Source of the DNA: Pseudoselenomonas ruminantium
GTDB taxonomy: Bacteria > Bacillota > Negativicutes > Selenomonadales > Selenomonadaceae
Direction of reading: 5' to 3'
Length of the DNA: 63,679 bases
Assembly: GCA_902780915.1 (NCBI GenBank)
Contig: CACZHK010000025.1
Location: forward strand, 1-63,679
Below the pieces are notes generated by a model, which searched no databases, had not been told where the DNA came from, and saw nothing but the letters and a program-made list of their open reading frames with translations. Of the stretch, positions 8,962-18,287 are shown piece by piece (position 1 is the stretch's first letter; the number at the start of each line of letters is the position of its first letter). The position numbers and the translations under genes are program-made.

Positions 8962-9627
8962 ATGAGTGAAGATATGGTGAAAATCAAGGGCGGCAGGTCG
9001 GGCCTTTCCCTGACTTTTGCCCCCGAGGCAAGTTTCGAGGATATCCTGCATCACTTGCAGGGAAAACTGGAGTCAGGCTCCGGCTTCTTCCTGAGGGGAA
9101 CCATGGTGTTCCTGCCCCGGGATGTGCTGACGGATGCTCAGAGGGAAAAGCTCCAGAAGCTCTTCCATGAGCATGGCCTGATCTGCAGGGTGCAGCCTCT
9201 GGAGGGGGAGAATCATCTGGAGAAGTCCCAGGCAGCTCCGGCCTCTGCTGCTGAGAGCCAGCCCCAGGCAGCCCCTGCAGCGTCCCAGAATCCTGATGTG
9301 CAGGAGATGCTGGTGGTGAACAAGACTGTGCGGGGGGGGCAGGAAATCCGCACCAAGAGTTCCGTGCTGGTGTGCGGCAATGTGAATCCCGGCGCCCAGA
9401 TTATCGCCGGGGGCAGCATCGATGTGCGGGGCATCTGCCGGGGCATGGTCCATGCCGGAGCCTTTGGCGATACTTCTGCCATAGTGGTGGCAGATCATCT
9501 CATGCCCACCCAGATCCGCATTGCCAGCTTCATAGCAAGGTCTCCGGATCATATGGATATGACTGAAAAAGCTGAACGGGCGTCCATCAAGGATGGGCAG
9601 ATCGTAATCGAACCAATAGAAAGGTAG
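8962..9627 (+). CDS. minC: Septum-site inhibitor MinC
   Basis: A 221-residue FtsZ polymerisation inhibitor. The N-terminal FtsZ-binding domain covers about residues 1-80. An Ala/Gln/Pro-rich linker lies at about 88-110. The C-terminal beta-helix (NKTVRGGQEI, GGSIDVRGICRG) binds MinD. ATG 8962 is chosen because GAGGA stands eight bases upstream; a TTG at 8935 in the same frame lacks this. It begins 27 bases after mrdA and is followed ten bases later by minD. Confidence 0.93.
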   Translation: MSEDMVKIKGGRSGLSLTFAPEASFEDILHHLQGKLESGSGFFLRGTMVFLPRDVLTDAQREKLQKLFHEHGLICRVQPLEGENHLEKSQAAPASAAESQPQAAPAASQNPDVQEMLVVNKTVRGGQEIRTKSSVLVCGNVNPGAQIIAGGSIDVRGICRGMVHAGAFGDTSAIVVADHLMPTQIRIASFIARSPDHMDMTEKAERASIKDGQIVIEPIER

Positions 9628-9637
9628 GAATTTGCAA

Positions 9638-10426
9638 ATGAGCGAAATCTATGTAATCACCTCTGGCAAAGGCGGCGTTGGCAAGACCACGACAACTGCT
9701 AATCTGGGCATGGGCCTGGCCATGCGGGGCAAGAAGGTAGTGCTGGTGGATACGGATACGGGTCTGCGCAACCTGGATCTCCTGCTGGGCCTTGAGAACC
9801 GCATCATGTACGATCTGATCGATGTCACTGAGGGCCGCGTGCCTTACAAGAAGGCCTTGGTGCGCCACAAGAAGTATGAGAACCTCTTCCTCCTGCCCAC
9901 TTCTCAGGTGAAGGACAAGAATGCCGTCAATCCCGAGCAGTTGGTGAAGCTCTGTGAAGAACTGCGCCAGGAATTCGACTATATCCTCATCGACTGCCCT
10001 GCAGGCATCGAGCAGGGCTTCAAGACTGCCATTGCCGCTGCTGATGTAGCTATCGTGGTGACTATGCCGGAGATTTCTGCCGTGCGCGATGCGGACAAGA
10101 TCATCGGTGAGCTGGGACGGGCTGACAAGGAGAACATCAAGCTCATCGTCAACCGTATCCGTCCGCAGATGGTGCAGAGCGGCGATATGCTGGACATGGA
10201 CGATATCAATGACATCCTCTCCCTGGAGTGCATAGGCCAGGTGCCCGATGACGAGATGGTGGTCACCAGCACCAACCGCGGCGAGCCCTGCGTGGCCTTG
10301 AGTGGCTCTCAGGCCGGCCAGGCCTATAGGAACATCGTGGGTCGCATCCTGGGCGAACCTATCCCCTTCATGACCTTCCAAAAAGAAGGCATTTTGGCAA
10401 GGCTCAAGCGCATCTTTAGTCTTTAA
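9638..10426 (+). CDS. minD: Septum-site ATPase MinD
   Basis: A 262-residue ParA/MinD-family ATPase that binds the membrane in its ATP form and recruits MinC. The deviant Walker A motif GKGGVGKTT is at about residues 10-18, and IDCPAGI is the Walker B region. The last twelve residues (GILARLKRIFSL) form the amphipathic membrane-targeting helix. ATG 9638 follows AGGA at suitable distance; a TTG six bases earlier is possible. Confidence 0.97.
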   Translation: MSEIYVITSGKGGVGKTTTTANLGMGLAMRGKKVVLVDTDTGLRNLDLLLGLENRIMYDLIDVTEGRVPYKKALVRHKKYENLFLLPTSQVKDKNAVNPEQLVKLCEELRQEFDYILIDCPAGIEQGFKTAIAAADVAIVVTMPEISAVRDADKIIGELGRADKENIKLIVNRIRPQMVQSGDMLDMDDINDILSLECIGQVPDDEMVVTSTNRGEPCVALSGSQAGQAYRNIVGRILGEPIPFMTFQKEGILARLKRIFSL

Positions 10427-10443
10427 GGGGAGGTGGTTTACTT

Positions 10444-10719
10444 ATGATGGAAGCATTGATGAAGATTTTTGGCAAGAAAGAGCCATCAGGCAAGGTGGCT
10501 CGCAATCGCCTGAAGGTGGTACTGGTGCATGACAGAATAAACATTTCCCCGGAAATCATGGAAAATATGAGAAATGATATCGTGAAGGTCATTTCCAAGT
10601 ATGTGGACATAGACATGAATGCCATGGAAATGTCCCTGGCCAATGATGACGATTCCGTGGCTCTGGTGGCCAATATCCCCGTGAGCCGCATGAAGCACGA
10701 TAAGGGCGGGCTGAAGTGA
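10444..10719 (+). CDS. minE: Topological specificity factor MinE
   Basis: A 91-residue MinE that stimulates MinD ATPase and drives pole-to-pole oscillation. The N-terminal MinD-interacting segment includes RNRLKVVLVHDR, and the C-terminal half is the dimerising topological domain. A strong site (AGGGGAGG) precedes ATG 10444. MinE is characteristic of Gram-negative-type Min systems, which supports a diderm Firmicute host. Its last codons overlap the rodA start. Confidence 0.95.
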   Translation: MMEALMKIFGKKEPSGKVARNRLKVVLVHDRINISPEIMENMRNDIVKVISKYVDIDMNAMEMSLANDDDSVALVANIPVSRMKHDKGGLK

Positions 10720-11819
10720 AAAAGGGAATGCTGCGGCGCATGGATTTTACGCTGCTGATGGCATCTATAGGCATCATCATCATGAGCCTGGTCATTATCG
10801 GCAGTGCCACCCATATCAATACTCCCGGTGAGGAGCGCTATTATTTCGTCCAGCGGCAGGGCATCTTTACCATCCTGAATATTGCCGCTGCTGCTTTTTT
10901 CATGAACTTTGACTACAAGATGCTGCAGGGCTATGGCAAGAAGCTCTACATTTTCAACCTGGTGATGCTGCTGGCAGTCATGCTGGTAGGACAGTCGGCT
11001 CTCGGTGCCCAGCGCTGGATTTCCATCGGCCCCATCAGCATCCAGCCTTCGGAGTTTTCCAAGCTGATCATGATTGTCTGCCTGGCCTCTGTGCTGGAGG
11101 AACGCGTGGGCAAGCTCAATACCCTTGATGACCTCCTGCCTGTGGCGGCTTACATGGGGGTGCCTTTCCTGCTGGTGCTGAAGCAGCCTGACTTGGGCAC
11201 GTCCCTGGTCTTCATGGCCATCTTCTTCGGCATGGTCTTCGTGTCGGGCATCAGGCTGAAGCTGCTTTTTGGTATCTTCGGGGCGGGCATTGCCGCCATG
11301 CCCATACTTTGGCATTTTTTGAAGGACTATCAGAAAATGCGCATCATGGTCTTCATGGATCCCAACGTTGACCCCCTGGGTTCAGGCTATCACATCATCC
11401 AGTCCAAGATAGCCATTGGCTCGGGCATGCTCTTTGGCAAGGGGCTCTTCGAGGGCACCCAGAGCCAGCTGAACTTCCTGCCCGAGAACCACACGGACTT
11501 CATCTTCGCCGTGGTGGGGGAGGAACTGGGCTTTATCGGCTGTGTCTGCCTGCTCTTGCTGTACCTGGTGGTGCTCTGGCGGGGCGTGCAGATTGCCAAG
11601 GACGCAGGCGATGTGTTCGGCAGGCTGCTGGCGGTGGGCATCACCTCCATGTTTGCCTTCCACATTCTGGTGAACGTGGGCATGACCATGGGCATCATGC
11701 CTGTCACAGGCATTCCCCTCCCGCTCATGAGCTACGGGGTAAGTTCCTTGACTACCAATATCATGGCCATAGCTATATTGATGAATATTCAGCTGCGAAA
11801 GCAGAAATTATTATTCTAG
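10716..11819 (+). CDS. rodA: Peptidoglycan glycosyltransferase RodA
   Basis: A 367-residue SEDS-family integral membrane glycosyltransferase that polymerises lipid II with PBP2 during elongation. About ten hydrophobic segments are visible. Family motifs include GAQRWISIG, QPSEFSKL, KQPDLGTS and PLPLMSYGVSS near the C-terminus. The GTG start at 10716 overlaps the minE stop (GTGA), so expression is likely coupled. RodA rather than FtsW is favoured by the mre/mrdA neighbours. A strong terminator follows. Confidence 0.93.
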   Translation: MKKGMLRRMDFTLLMASIGIIIMSLVIIGSATHINTPGEERYYFVQRQGIFTILNIAAAAFFMNFDYKMLQGYGKKLYIFNLVMLLAVMLVGQSALGAQRWISIGPISIQPSEFSKLIMIVCLASVLEERVGKLNTLDDLLPVAAYMGVPFLLVLKQPDLGTSLVFMAIFFGMVFVSGIRLKLLFGIFGAGIAAMPILWHFLKDYQKMRIMVFMDPNVDPLGSGYHIIQSKIAIGSGMLFGKGLFEGTQSQLNFLPENHTDFIFAVVGEELGFIGCVCLLLLYLVVLWRGVQIAKDAGDVFGRLLAVGITSMFAFHILVNVGMTMGIMPVTGIPLPLMSYGVSSLTTNIMAIAILMNIQLRKQKLLF

Positions 11820-11828
11820 TATTTGTGG

Positions 11829-11870
11829 GGAGATCCCGGTGCTTGGTGCGGGATCTTCCTTTGTCTTTTC
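11829..11870 (+). terminator. Terminator after rodA
   Basis: AGATCCCG (11831-11838) pairs with CGGGATCT (11849-11856), followed by a T-rich run. It marks the end of the shape/Min transcript. Confidence 0.75.
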
Positions 11871-11895
11871 TTAAATTGTGAAGGAGAACGAAAGC

Positions 11896-14616
11896 ATGTC
11901 AAAAGCAGGAACGGTACAGGTGCCTCACGAGGTGTTGCAGTCTGTCCTGAAACCTTCCCGCTATACCGGCGGCGAGTGGAATGCGGTGCATAAGGATTGG
12001 GATGCGGTGGATTGCCGCTGGGCTTTGGCCCTGCCGGATGTCTATGAAGTGGGCATGAGCAATTTGGGCCTGGCCATCCTCTATGAAATTTTGAACAGTG
12101 AAAAAGATATTGTGGCTGAACGTGTCTATGCTCCCTGGACGGATATGGAAGCGGAAATGCGGGCACGCCGGATGCCGCTGTTTTCTTTGGAATCCAAGCA
12201 TGAGATTGCTGCCTTTGACTTCCTGGGTTTTTCCCTCCAGTACGAGATGATCTACTCCAATGTGCTGAATATGCTGGATTTGGCAGGTATCCCCATCTGG
12301 GCGAAAGACCGCAGCGAGGAAATGCCCTTCATCGTGGGGGGCGGCCCCTGCGTCTACAATGTGGAGCCCTTGGCAGATTTCTTCGACTTTTTCATCATCG
12401 GCGAGGGCGAGGATGCGGTCAAGGACGTGTCCAAAGCTTTGTTGGAATGGAAAGATGCGGATTGTCCTGGCGGGCGCCGTGGCTTCTTGGAGTCTTTGTT
12501 GGAGATTCCCGGCATCTATGTGCCTTCCTTCTATCAGCCGGAGTATGCAGGAGCCGGCGAGGAAGGGGATTTCAAGGCTTTGACCCCCCTCAGCCCCAAG
12601 GCCAGGCCTATCATCTACAAGCGGGTCATGAAGGATATGAATACCGCCAAGTCCGTGGAGCGTCCCTTGGTGCCTTTCATGGATATCGTCCACAACCGCA
12701 TCATGCTGGAACTGTTCCGCGGCTGCTCCCGGGGCTGCCGCTTCTGTCAGGCGGGCATCTGCTATCGTCCTGCCCGTGAGCGCCGGGAGGCAAATCTGAA
12801 GAAGATGGCCAGGAAGCTGGTGGATTCCTCCGGCTATGACGAAATGAGCCTCACTTCCTTGTCCTCGGCAGATTATTCCTGCCTGGGACAGCTGGTGGAT
12901 GATCTGCTCCACGATTTCAAGGAAGAAAAGGTCAGCTTCTCCCTGCCCTCCCTGCGCATTGACAGCTTCTCCATAGACCTGGCCCATAAGATGCAGCAGG
13001 TAAGGAAGTCCGGCCTCACCTTCGCCCCCGAGGCGGGCACACAGCGCCTGCGGGATGTCATCAACAAGGGGGTCACGGAGGAAAACCTCCTCACTGCCTG
13101 CGGCGCAGCTTTCCGTCAGGGCTGGAAGCAGGTGAAGCTCTACTTCATGATGGGCCTGCCCACGGAAACCGACGAGGACATCATCGGCATTGCGGAGCTG
13201 GCCAAGAAGGTGGTTGACCTCTACACGGAGATCAAGGGCCGCCGGGGCGTCAAGGTCACCATTTCCGTATCTTGCTTCGTGCCCAAGCCTTTCACCCCCT
13301 TCCAGTGGTTCGGGCAGCTGCCCATCGAGGAATTCGAGCGCAGGCAGCGGCTCTTGAAAGAGCATATCAGGGACAGGGCCATTACCTTCAACTATCACGA
13401 TGCCCGTCTCTCCGTTATTGAGGGTGTGCTGGCCCGAGGTGACCGCCGTCTTGCCAAGGTCATCTATCAGGCCTGGGCAGATGGGGCCAAGTTTGATGGC
13501 TGGTCTGACCTGTATAAGGATGAAATCTGGCACGAAGCCTTCGAGAAGTGTGGCATAGACCTCAGTTATTACAACGCCCGCCACCGTGAATTTGGCGAGG
13601 CACTGCCCTGGACCCACACTTCTCCTGGCGTGAATGAGGAATTCCTCCGCCGGGAGTGGGACAAGGCCATGGCCGGGGCTCTCACCGAGGACTGCCGCCG
13701 GGGCCGCTGCTCTGCCTGTGGCATCTGCACCAATCTCAAGGTTAATGTGGTGGACTATGCCAGGGAGGAGCAGCAGCGCTTAGAGGAAGAAGCCTTGGCC
13801 AGAAGTGTCAGAGGTGAGGGCGAAGCCGTGAAGGAAGCCCTGGGCAGCGGCGCTGCAGACGGTGAGGGCACCTTCAGGCCCCAGAGGGCGCAGAAAGGCT
13901 CCCCCAAGCATCCCGGCACTCAGCGGAAGCTTTACAAGTACCGGGCTGAAATCACCAAGGGGGACGAGCTGCGCTATGTGTCCCATCTGGACTATGCCAA
14001 TATCTTCCTCAGGGCCTTTGACCGCTCCAAGCTGCCCATGGCCTACTCCGAGGGCTTCAATCCCCATATGAAGGTGGCCTTTGCTTCTGCCTTGTCCTTA
14101 GGCGTTACCAGCCGGGCAGAGTATATGGACTTCGAGCTGACGAAGGAAGTGGCCCAGCCCGAGGTTTGGGACAGGCTGAAAGCCCAGCTGCCTCCAGGAG
14201 TGGAGGTAAGGGAACTGAAGCTCCTGCATGAAAAGGCTCCGGCTCTCATGGCCCAGACTGATGAAGCACGCTATAGCCTGCTGGTGCCCTATGAGGGAAC
14301 CGAGGCAGAGGCACAGGCTGCTGTCAGCGCCTACAATAAGGCGCCCCATGCCATCTATAATCGCGTGACACCCAAGAAGAAGCGGGAGATTGAGACCAAG
14401 CAGTACATGCTGAAGCCCGTTACCGTGGGATTTGCTGAGGGCGATTTGAAATTGGACTTCGATATCTCCGTCACCCCCGAGGGCAGCGTGAAGCCACTGG
14501 AGGTGTTCGCGGTCATTGTGGAAAGCTTCGGTCTCAAGGCCGAGCCTAATCAGGCCCTCATCGAGCGCACCGGCCTTCTGGGCAAGGGGCGCAGGCTGAT
14601 AGATTTGGTGGACTGA
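11896..14616 (+). CDS. Radical-SAM protein (TIGR03960-like) fused to DUF2344
   Basis: A 906-residue two-part protein. The first about 620 residues form a B12-binding-type radical SAM protein with the cluster motif CSRGCRFC near residues 277-284. A second Cys group (CRRGRCSACGIC) lies near 600-612. A low-complexity linker follows at about 630-675. The rest is a DUF2344 (TIGR03936-like) domain starting near YRAEITKGDELRYVSHLD. Both domains are often adjacent or fused in Firmicutes and sit next to rng, as here; the substrate is unknown. ATG 11896 is preferred (AAGGAG nine bases upstream) over the in-frame GTG at 11878. Confidence 0.85.
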   Translation: MSKAGTVQVPHEVLQSVLKPSRYTGGEWNAVHKDWDAVDCRWALALPDVYEVGMSNLGLAILYEILNSEKDIVAERVYAPWTDMEAEMRARRMPLFSLESKHEIAAFDFLGFSLQYEMIYSNVLNMLDLAGIPIWAKDRSEEMPFIVGGGPCVYNVEPLADFFDFFIIGEGEDAVKDVSKALLEWKDADCPGGRRGFLESLLEIPGIYVPSFYQPEYAGAGEEGDFKALTPLSPKARPIIYKRVMKDMNTAKSVERPLVPFMDIVHNRIMLELFRGCSRGCRFCQAGICYRPARERREANLKKMARKLVDSSGYDEMSLTSLSSADYSCLGQLVDDLLHDFKEEKVSFSLPSLRIDSFSIDLAHKMQQVRKSGLTFAPEAGTQRLRDVINKGVTEENLLTACGAAFRQGWKQVKLYFMMGLPTETDEDIIGIAELAKKVVDLYTEIKGRRGVKVTISVSCFVPKPFTPFQWFGQLPIEEFERRQRLLKEHIRDRAITFNYHDARLSVIEGVLARGDRRLAKVIYQAWADGAKFDGWSDLYKDEIWHEAFEKCGIDLSYYNARHREFGEALPWTHTSPGVNEEFLRREWDKAMAGALTEDCRRGRCSACGICTNLKVNVVDYAREEQQRLEEEALARSVRGEGEAVKEALGSGAADGEGTFRPQRAQKGSPKHPGTQRKLYKYRAEITKGDELRYVSHLDYANIFLRAFDRSKLPMAYSEGFNPHMKVAFASALSLGVTSRAEYMDFELTKEVAQPEVWDRLKAQLPPGVEVRELKLLHEKAPALMAQTDEARYSLLVPYEGTEAEAQAAVSAYNKAPHAIYNRVTPKKKREIETKQYMLKPVTVGFAEGDLKLDFDISVTPEGSVKPLEVFAVIVESFGLKAEPNQALIERTGLLGKGRRLIDLVD

Positions 14617-14621
14617 CTTAA

Positions 14622-14642
14622 GCCTTCCCTTGAGGGAAAGGC
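14622..14642. terminator. Short hairpin between radical-SAM gene and rng
   Basis: GCCTT (14622-14626) pairs with AAGGC (14638-14642), and CCC with GGG inside. An A tract follows instead of a T tract. The sequence resembles the end of the palindromic element at 27458-27597, so it may be a degenerate repeat copy rather than a terminator. Confidence 0.4.
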
Positions 14643-14669
14643 GTAAAAAACACTTTTGGAGGTAAGCCA

Positions 14670-16136
14670 ATGAAGACCATCCTGGCAAATGTGGTGCCGG
14701 AGGAGACCCGGCTGGCCATGGTGAATGATACAGATGGCGAACTGGAGATGGTGGAGTATGAGAGGGCAAGCACTGCCCATCTGGTGGGCAATATCTACCG
14801 GGGGCAGGTGCAGAATGTCCTGCCGGGCATGCAGGCGGCCTTTGTGGATATAGGTGGGGAGAAGAACGCCTTTCTCTATATAGGGGACGGATTGCCCTAT
14901 GGGGAGGGGGAGGCGCGCCAGCTGTCCCACCAGAAAATCCATATCGGGCAGATTCTGCCGGTACAGATCGTGAAGGATGCCGTGGGCACCAAAGGCCCGC
15001 GGGCCACCATGCACATTTCCCTGCCTGGGAGGCTCCTGGTGCTCATGCCTACTGCTGCTTATATCGGCCTTTCCCGCCGCATCACTGATGAGGAGGAAAG
15101 GGCCAGACTGCACGGGATTGCAGGCCGCATCTGCCCTGAGGGCATGGGCCTTATCATCCGTACGGCAGCGGAGGGGGCTGCGGAAGAAGTCCTGAAGGCT
15201 GATGTGGAGGCGCAGCTGCGCATCTGGAATTCCATCCTGGCTCGCTTCAAGCTCAAGGGGCAGCGCAAGGGAGCACTCTTATACCGTGATGCAGACCTCC
15301 TTATCCGCTGTGTGAGGGATCAGCTGACGGAAGATGTGTCAGCTCTGGTAGTGGATGATTACCAGTCTTACCTCAGGGTAAAGGAACTGGCAGAAGCTCT
15401 GGCTCCGGAGCTGGCCAAGCGTGTGCAGTATTATGAAGGGAAAAAGCCCCTGTTCCGTGAGTATCAGGTGGAAAAGGAACTGGAAAAGTTGGGCGACAGG
15501 CAAGTGGAGCTGAAAAGCGGCGGCTTTCTGGTCATAGACAAGACAGAAGCTCTTACTGTCATCGATGTGAATACCGGCAGCTTCGTGGGGCGCTCACGGC
15601 TTTCTGACACGGTCTTCCAGCTGAATCTGGAAGCAGCGGCAGAGATCATGAAGCAGATTCGCCTGCGGGATATTGGCGGCATCATCGTGGTTGACTTCAT
15701 CGACATGGAAACTGAGGAGCAGAAGGAAAGCCTCCTGCAGAAACTGCGTGAGCTTACTGTGAAGGACCGCACCAAGATGACCATTGTGGACATCACCAGC
15801 CTGGGTCTGGTGGAGATCACCCGCAAGAAATCCCGTACTAACCTTGAGTCCCTGATTTACACGGAATGCCCTGTCTGCCACGGCAGGGGGCGGGTGGAGT
15901 CTCCCGAGACTGTCAGCATCCGCATCAGCCGGGATATCCGCAGGCTGGAAAAGAAATGCCATGCTGTGGATGGCTATGATATAGAGGTGCATGACAGCGT
16001 GGCAGATGAGCTGGGCGCTAACCAGCTGCTGATGAATCTGGCAGCGGAATTCGCCTTCGACTTGAAGGTCATAGCCAGGCCGGATTTCCACCCGGAGAGT
16101 TACACCATCGTGCAGACAGATTCAGACAGGGATTGA
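14670..16136 (+). CDS. rng: Ribonuclease G/E family
   Basis: A 488-residue Rne/Rng-family endoribonuclease that matures rRNA and starts mRNA decay. An N-terminal S1-like RNA-binding domain (about residues 35-125, NIYRGQVQNVLPGMQAAFVD) is followed by the DNase-I-like catalytic part. The metal ligands should be the Asp in VIDVNTGSFVG (about 298) and the Asp in IIVVDFIDM (about 341). The Zn-link CPVCHGRG is near 400. The length fits RNase G, without the scaffold tail of RNase E. GGAGG precedes the start. In many Firmicutes rplU follows rng; here an AT-rich island follows instead. Confidence 0.95.
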   Translation: MKTILANVVPEETRLAMVNDTDGELEMVEYERASTAHLVGNIYRGQVQNVLPGMQAAFVDIGGEKNAFLYIGDGLPYGEGEARQLSHQKIHIGQILPVQIVKDAVGTKGPRATMHISLPGRLLVLMPTAAYIGLSRRITDEEERARLHGIAGRICPEGMGLIIRTAAEGAAEEVLKADVEAQLRIWNSILARFKLKGQRKGALLYRDADLLIRCVRDQLTEDVSALVVDDYQSYLRVKELAEALAPELAKRVQYYEGKKPLFREYQVEKELEKLGDRQVELKSGGFLVIDKTEALTVIDVNTGSFVGRSRLSDTVFQLNLEAAAEIMKQIRLRDIGGIIVVDFIDMETEEQKESLLQKLRELTVKDRTKMTIVDITSLGLVEITRKKSRTNLESLIYTECPVCHGRGRVESPETVSIRISRDIRRLEKKCHAVDGYDIEVHDSVADELGANQLLMNLAAEFAFDLKVIARPDFHPESYTIVQTDSDRD

Positions 16137-16147
16137 TGGCATACGAA

Positions 16148-16204
16148 AAGCGACCAGGTATTTATGATTTCTTTGGGAAATTGTAGATACTTGGTCGTTT
16201 TTTT
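16148..16204 (+). terminator. Terminator after rng
   Basis: CGACCA (16151-16156) pairs with TGGTCG (16192-16197). GTAT and ATAC extend the stem inward, and seven T residues follow. Confidence 0.75.
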
Positions 16205-16317
16205 ATATAGGGCGTATCATGGTAGCAAATAGGCTAAGGGGGCAACATGAAGGCATTATAGGTGGGAAAATGCTAATGTATCAATAAAGTTAATAAATAG
16301 AAAATAATGAAAATGTC

Positions 16318-16345
16318 TTGCGGGGGGGGACTCTTGTGCTAAAAT
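16318..16345 (+). promoter_or_regulatory. Candidate promoter of GIY-YIG gene
   Basis: TTGCGG (16318-16323) and TAAAAT (16340-16345) are 16 bases apart, about 50 bases before the start codon. The -10 is good and the -35 is half-matching. Confidence 0.45.
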
Positions 16346-16394
16346 ATAGTATACGGTGTAACATTGTAATGTATGTGTAGGAGGCGGGAAACTT

Positions 16395-17159
16395 ATGTTG
16401 AAGAAGTTTTCTCAGGCAACCAAGGAAGCGCTAGGGAATTATGTATATGTTTTATCCTGTCCTGATACCAAGAAGCCTTTCTACATAGGTAGAGGTAAAG
16501 GTGACAGAGTTTTTGAACACTTTAAAGAAAAAGAGGGAGATAATAAGGCCAAGCGTGAGAAGATAGATGGCATACTGAAGCAGGGGAAAGAAGTTGACGT
16601 TGATATTCTGGCTCATTGCTTGACTGAGGCAGAAGCCGCATTGGTGGAGATGGCGGCAATAGATTTGATTGGCAAGCAGAATCTTACCAATGATGTTCGT
16701 GGCAAAGATGCAGGCAAGAGAGGTCGTGAATCTGCAAAGAATATTGACTCACGATATAGTGGGGCTAAACTGACAGAAGATGATATAACTGACAATGTTG
16801 TTCTGGTGAAAATAAACGAGCTTTATGAGCCGGACTTTGCGCCATTTGAGATTTATGAAGCTGCAAGAGGATATTGGGAAATGGATATAAAGCGGGCAAA
16901 GTCTGTAGATTATGTGCTTGCTGTATGCAACGGAATTGTATTGGAAGCGTACAAGCCCACAGAATGGCTGCCCGCCGGTACGACATGGCGAACAATCAAG
17001 ATGGAAAATGAGGACTTGACAAATAGGGTTGAGTTTGTAGGGAATGTGGCGCCACAAGAAGTACATGATAAATATTGTGGAAAGTCTGTGGTGGAGTTGT
17101 TTGGCAAATATCCGGGGACTTTTAAGTATGTGGATAAGAGAAAAGCAATCGGAAAATGA
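16395..17159 (+). CDS. GIY-YIG domain protein (LEM-3-like, COG3680)
   Basis: A 254-residue protein with an N-terminal GIY-YIG nuclease-like domain. YVYVLSCP, then PFYIGRGKGDRVFEH at about residues 15-42, gives the two-strand GIY/YIG signature and the catalytic-type Arg. EAEAALVEMAAIDLIG near 80 supplies the usual Glu. The C-terminal half (from about 150) is a second, unrecognised domain containing KSVDYVLAVCNGIVLEAYKP. It may cut DNA, but the biological role is unknown. GGAGG precedes the ATG. It is the first gene of an AT-rich island after rng, which suggests horizontal origin. Confidence 0.75.
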   Translation: MLKKFSQATKEALGNYVYVLSCPDTKKPFYIGRGKGDRVFEHFKEKEGDNKAKREKIDGILKQGKEVDVDILAHCLTEAEAALVEMAAIDLIGKQNLTNDVRGKDAGKRGRESAKNIDSRYSGAKLTEDDITDNVVLVKINELYEPDFAPFEIYEAARGYWEMDIKRAKSVDYVLAVCNGIVLEAYKPTEWLPAGTTWRTIKMENEDLTNRVEFVGNVAPQEVHDKYCGKSVVELFGKYPGTFKYVDKRKAIGK

Positions 17160-17183
17160 ATCTGAATGAAGGAGGTGAAAAGA

Positions 17184-18020
17184 ATGAAAGCGTGTAAAAC
17201 TATAGTTCTAATAATGTTGATTTTAACTGCTGTTATAGGGGCGTGTTCTGCAAATGATGCTTACAAAAATAATCCTGACTATAAAATGATTTATGATACT
17301 GAGTATGGGAATATTGATTATTTGGATATAAAATCAATCGAAGTGCTAAAGTATGAGCCACCTATTTATGAGATAAGATTCAAGAGGGTATGTTATCATA
17401 CAACTGACCAATCAAAAAATCAAGTATTAACGTTTAAATTTCGCTATAATTATGAAACAAAACAGCTATGGTATATGAATAAAAATGGAGAATGTCACGA
17501 ATTTAATGTATACAAAGACTATGTGCATTGTATGTTTGCGGATGAGGTTTTTAAAATAGCATATGGGATACCATTTTATAATAAAATAGAAAATGGGCGT
17601 ATAGCTCTGTGTGGTCTTTCCCCATTACATGGAAATTTTCAGCAATTAATGCGGCAACTTGAGGAAATGAAACAATCGCAGCCGTTAGGATTGATAAGGA
17701 AAGGGAATAATGTATTTCCAGGAGGAACTAAGTGGATATATAATGACAAAAGGAAAACGATGGTACTGTTTTTTAGAAATGATGGTTCGTTGATGTATAT
17801 AGTGGTTTTGGCTGCCACAGGTGGAGTGACACCTGATGGAATTGGTTTGGGCGCAAAGGGGAAGGAAATCATAGGAAAATATGGTCCTATATGTAGCTCG
17901 GATCTTGATATGATTAACAAAGATTATTATCACTATGCTAGTGCAGATGGTTGTCATATATTATTTGAAATGATGAATGGGGAAGTAAGATATATACAGG
18001 CCTGGTGCCAAGAGACTTAA
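17184..18020 (+). CDS. Putative lipoprotein with BamE-like tail
   Basis: A 278-residue protein with a lipoprotein signal: basic MKACK, hydrophobic core, then VIGAC with the lipidated Cys near residue 21. It is probably anchored to a membrane. Near the C-terminus GLGAKGKEIIGKYGP resembles the repeating pattern of SmpA/BamE-like domains (small, G-x-K/E-V-x-x-x-x-G-x-P). No function is recognised. ATG 17184 is chosen because AAGGAGG at 17169-17175 is correctly spaced; the ATG at 17166 lies before it. The coding is strongly AT-rich compared with core genes. Confidence 0.7.
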   Translation: MKACKTIVLIMLILTAVIGACSANDAYKNNPDYKMIYDTEYGNIDYLDIKSIEVLKYEPPIYEIRFKRVCYHTTDQSKNQVLTFKFRYNYETKQLWYMNKNGECHEFNVYKDYVHCMFADEVFKIAYGIPFYNKIENGRIALCGLSPLHGNFQQLMRQLEEMKQSQPLGLIRKGNNVFPGGTKWIYNDKRKTMVLFFRNDGSLMYIVVLAATGGVTPDGIGLGAKGKEIIGKYGPICSSDLDMINKDYYHYASADGCHILFEMMNGEVRYIQAWCQET

Positions 18021-18077
18021 TGGATGGAGACTTATGGATATTGAGCAGGTGTGTTAGATATATAGAGGGGGATTTCT

Positions 18078-18230
18078 GTGTTGGGAAAAATTGGAGTTGC
18101 CTTGAGCATGGAGGCTATAGTTGCCAGTTTTGTGGTAGCTGTACTTACTTGCCTTGCTGCTAGACAGTTTATAAAAAGTCGCATGAAAGATGATGGAATA
18201 GTTACGGAAATAGAAATTTATAAGAGGTAA
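18078..18230 (+). CDS. Small membrane protein, truncated paralogue of next gene
   Basis: A 50-residue reading frame starting at GTG 18078 behind AGAGGGGGA. Its central part, SMEAIVASFVVAVLTCLAAR, then QFIKSR, is clearly related to the first 40 residues of the next protein (SMEAIVASLLVAFLTILACR, then QFIKSR). The DNA also aligns (about 70 percent by eye over 100 bases). So the gene arose by tandem duplication and then lost or replaced its 3' part. It would encode one transmembrane helix and a short charged tail. It may be a decaying copy or a functional one-helix peptide. Confidence 0.55.
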   Translation: MLGKIGVALSMEAIVASFVVAVLTCLAARQFIKSRMKDDGIVTEIEIYKR

Positions 18231-18287
18231 GCTTAAGGCTGAGGCAGGTTATACCTGTATGGGGCTGAAAAACAGGAGATAGTTTAT

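Noticed and set aside
11899..13617. Long antisense frame opposite the radical-SAM gene
   Set aside because: A by-product of the codon bias of the GC-rich gene on the other strand; no family features. The same holds for long antisense frames opposite mrdA, gatA, fabF and the RND pump.
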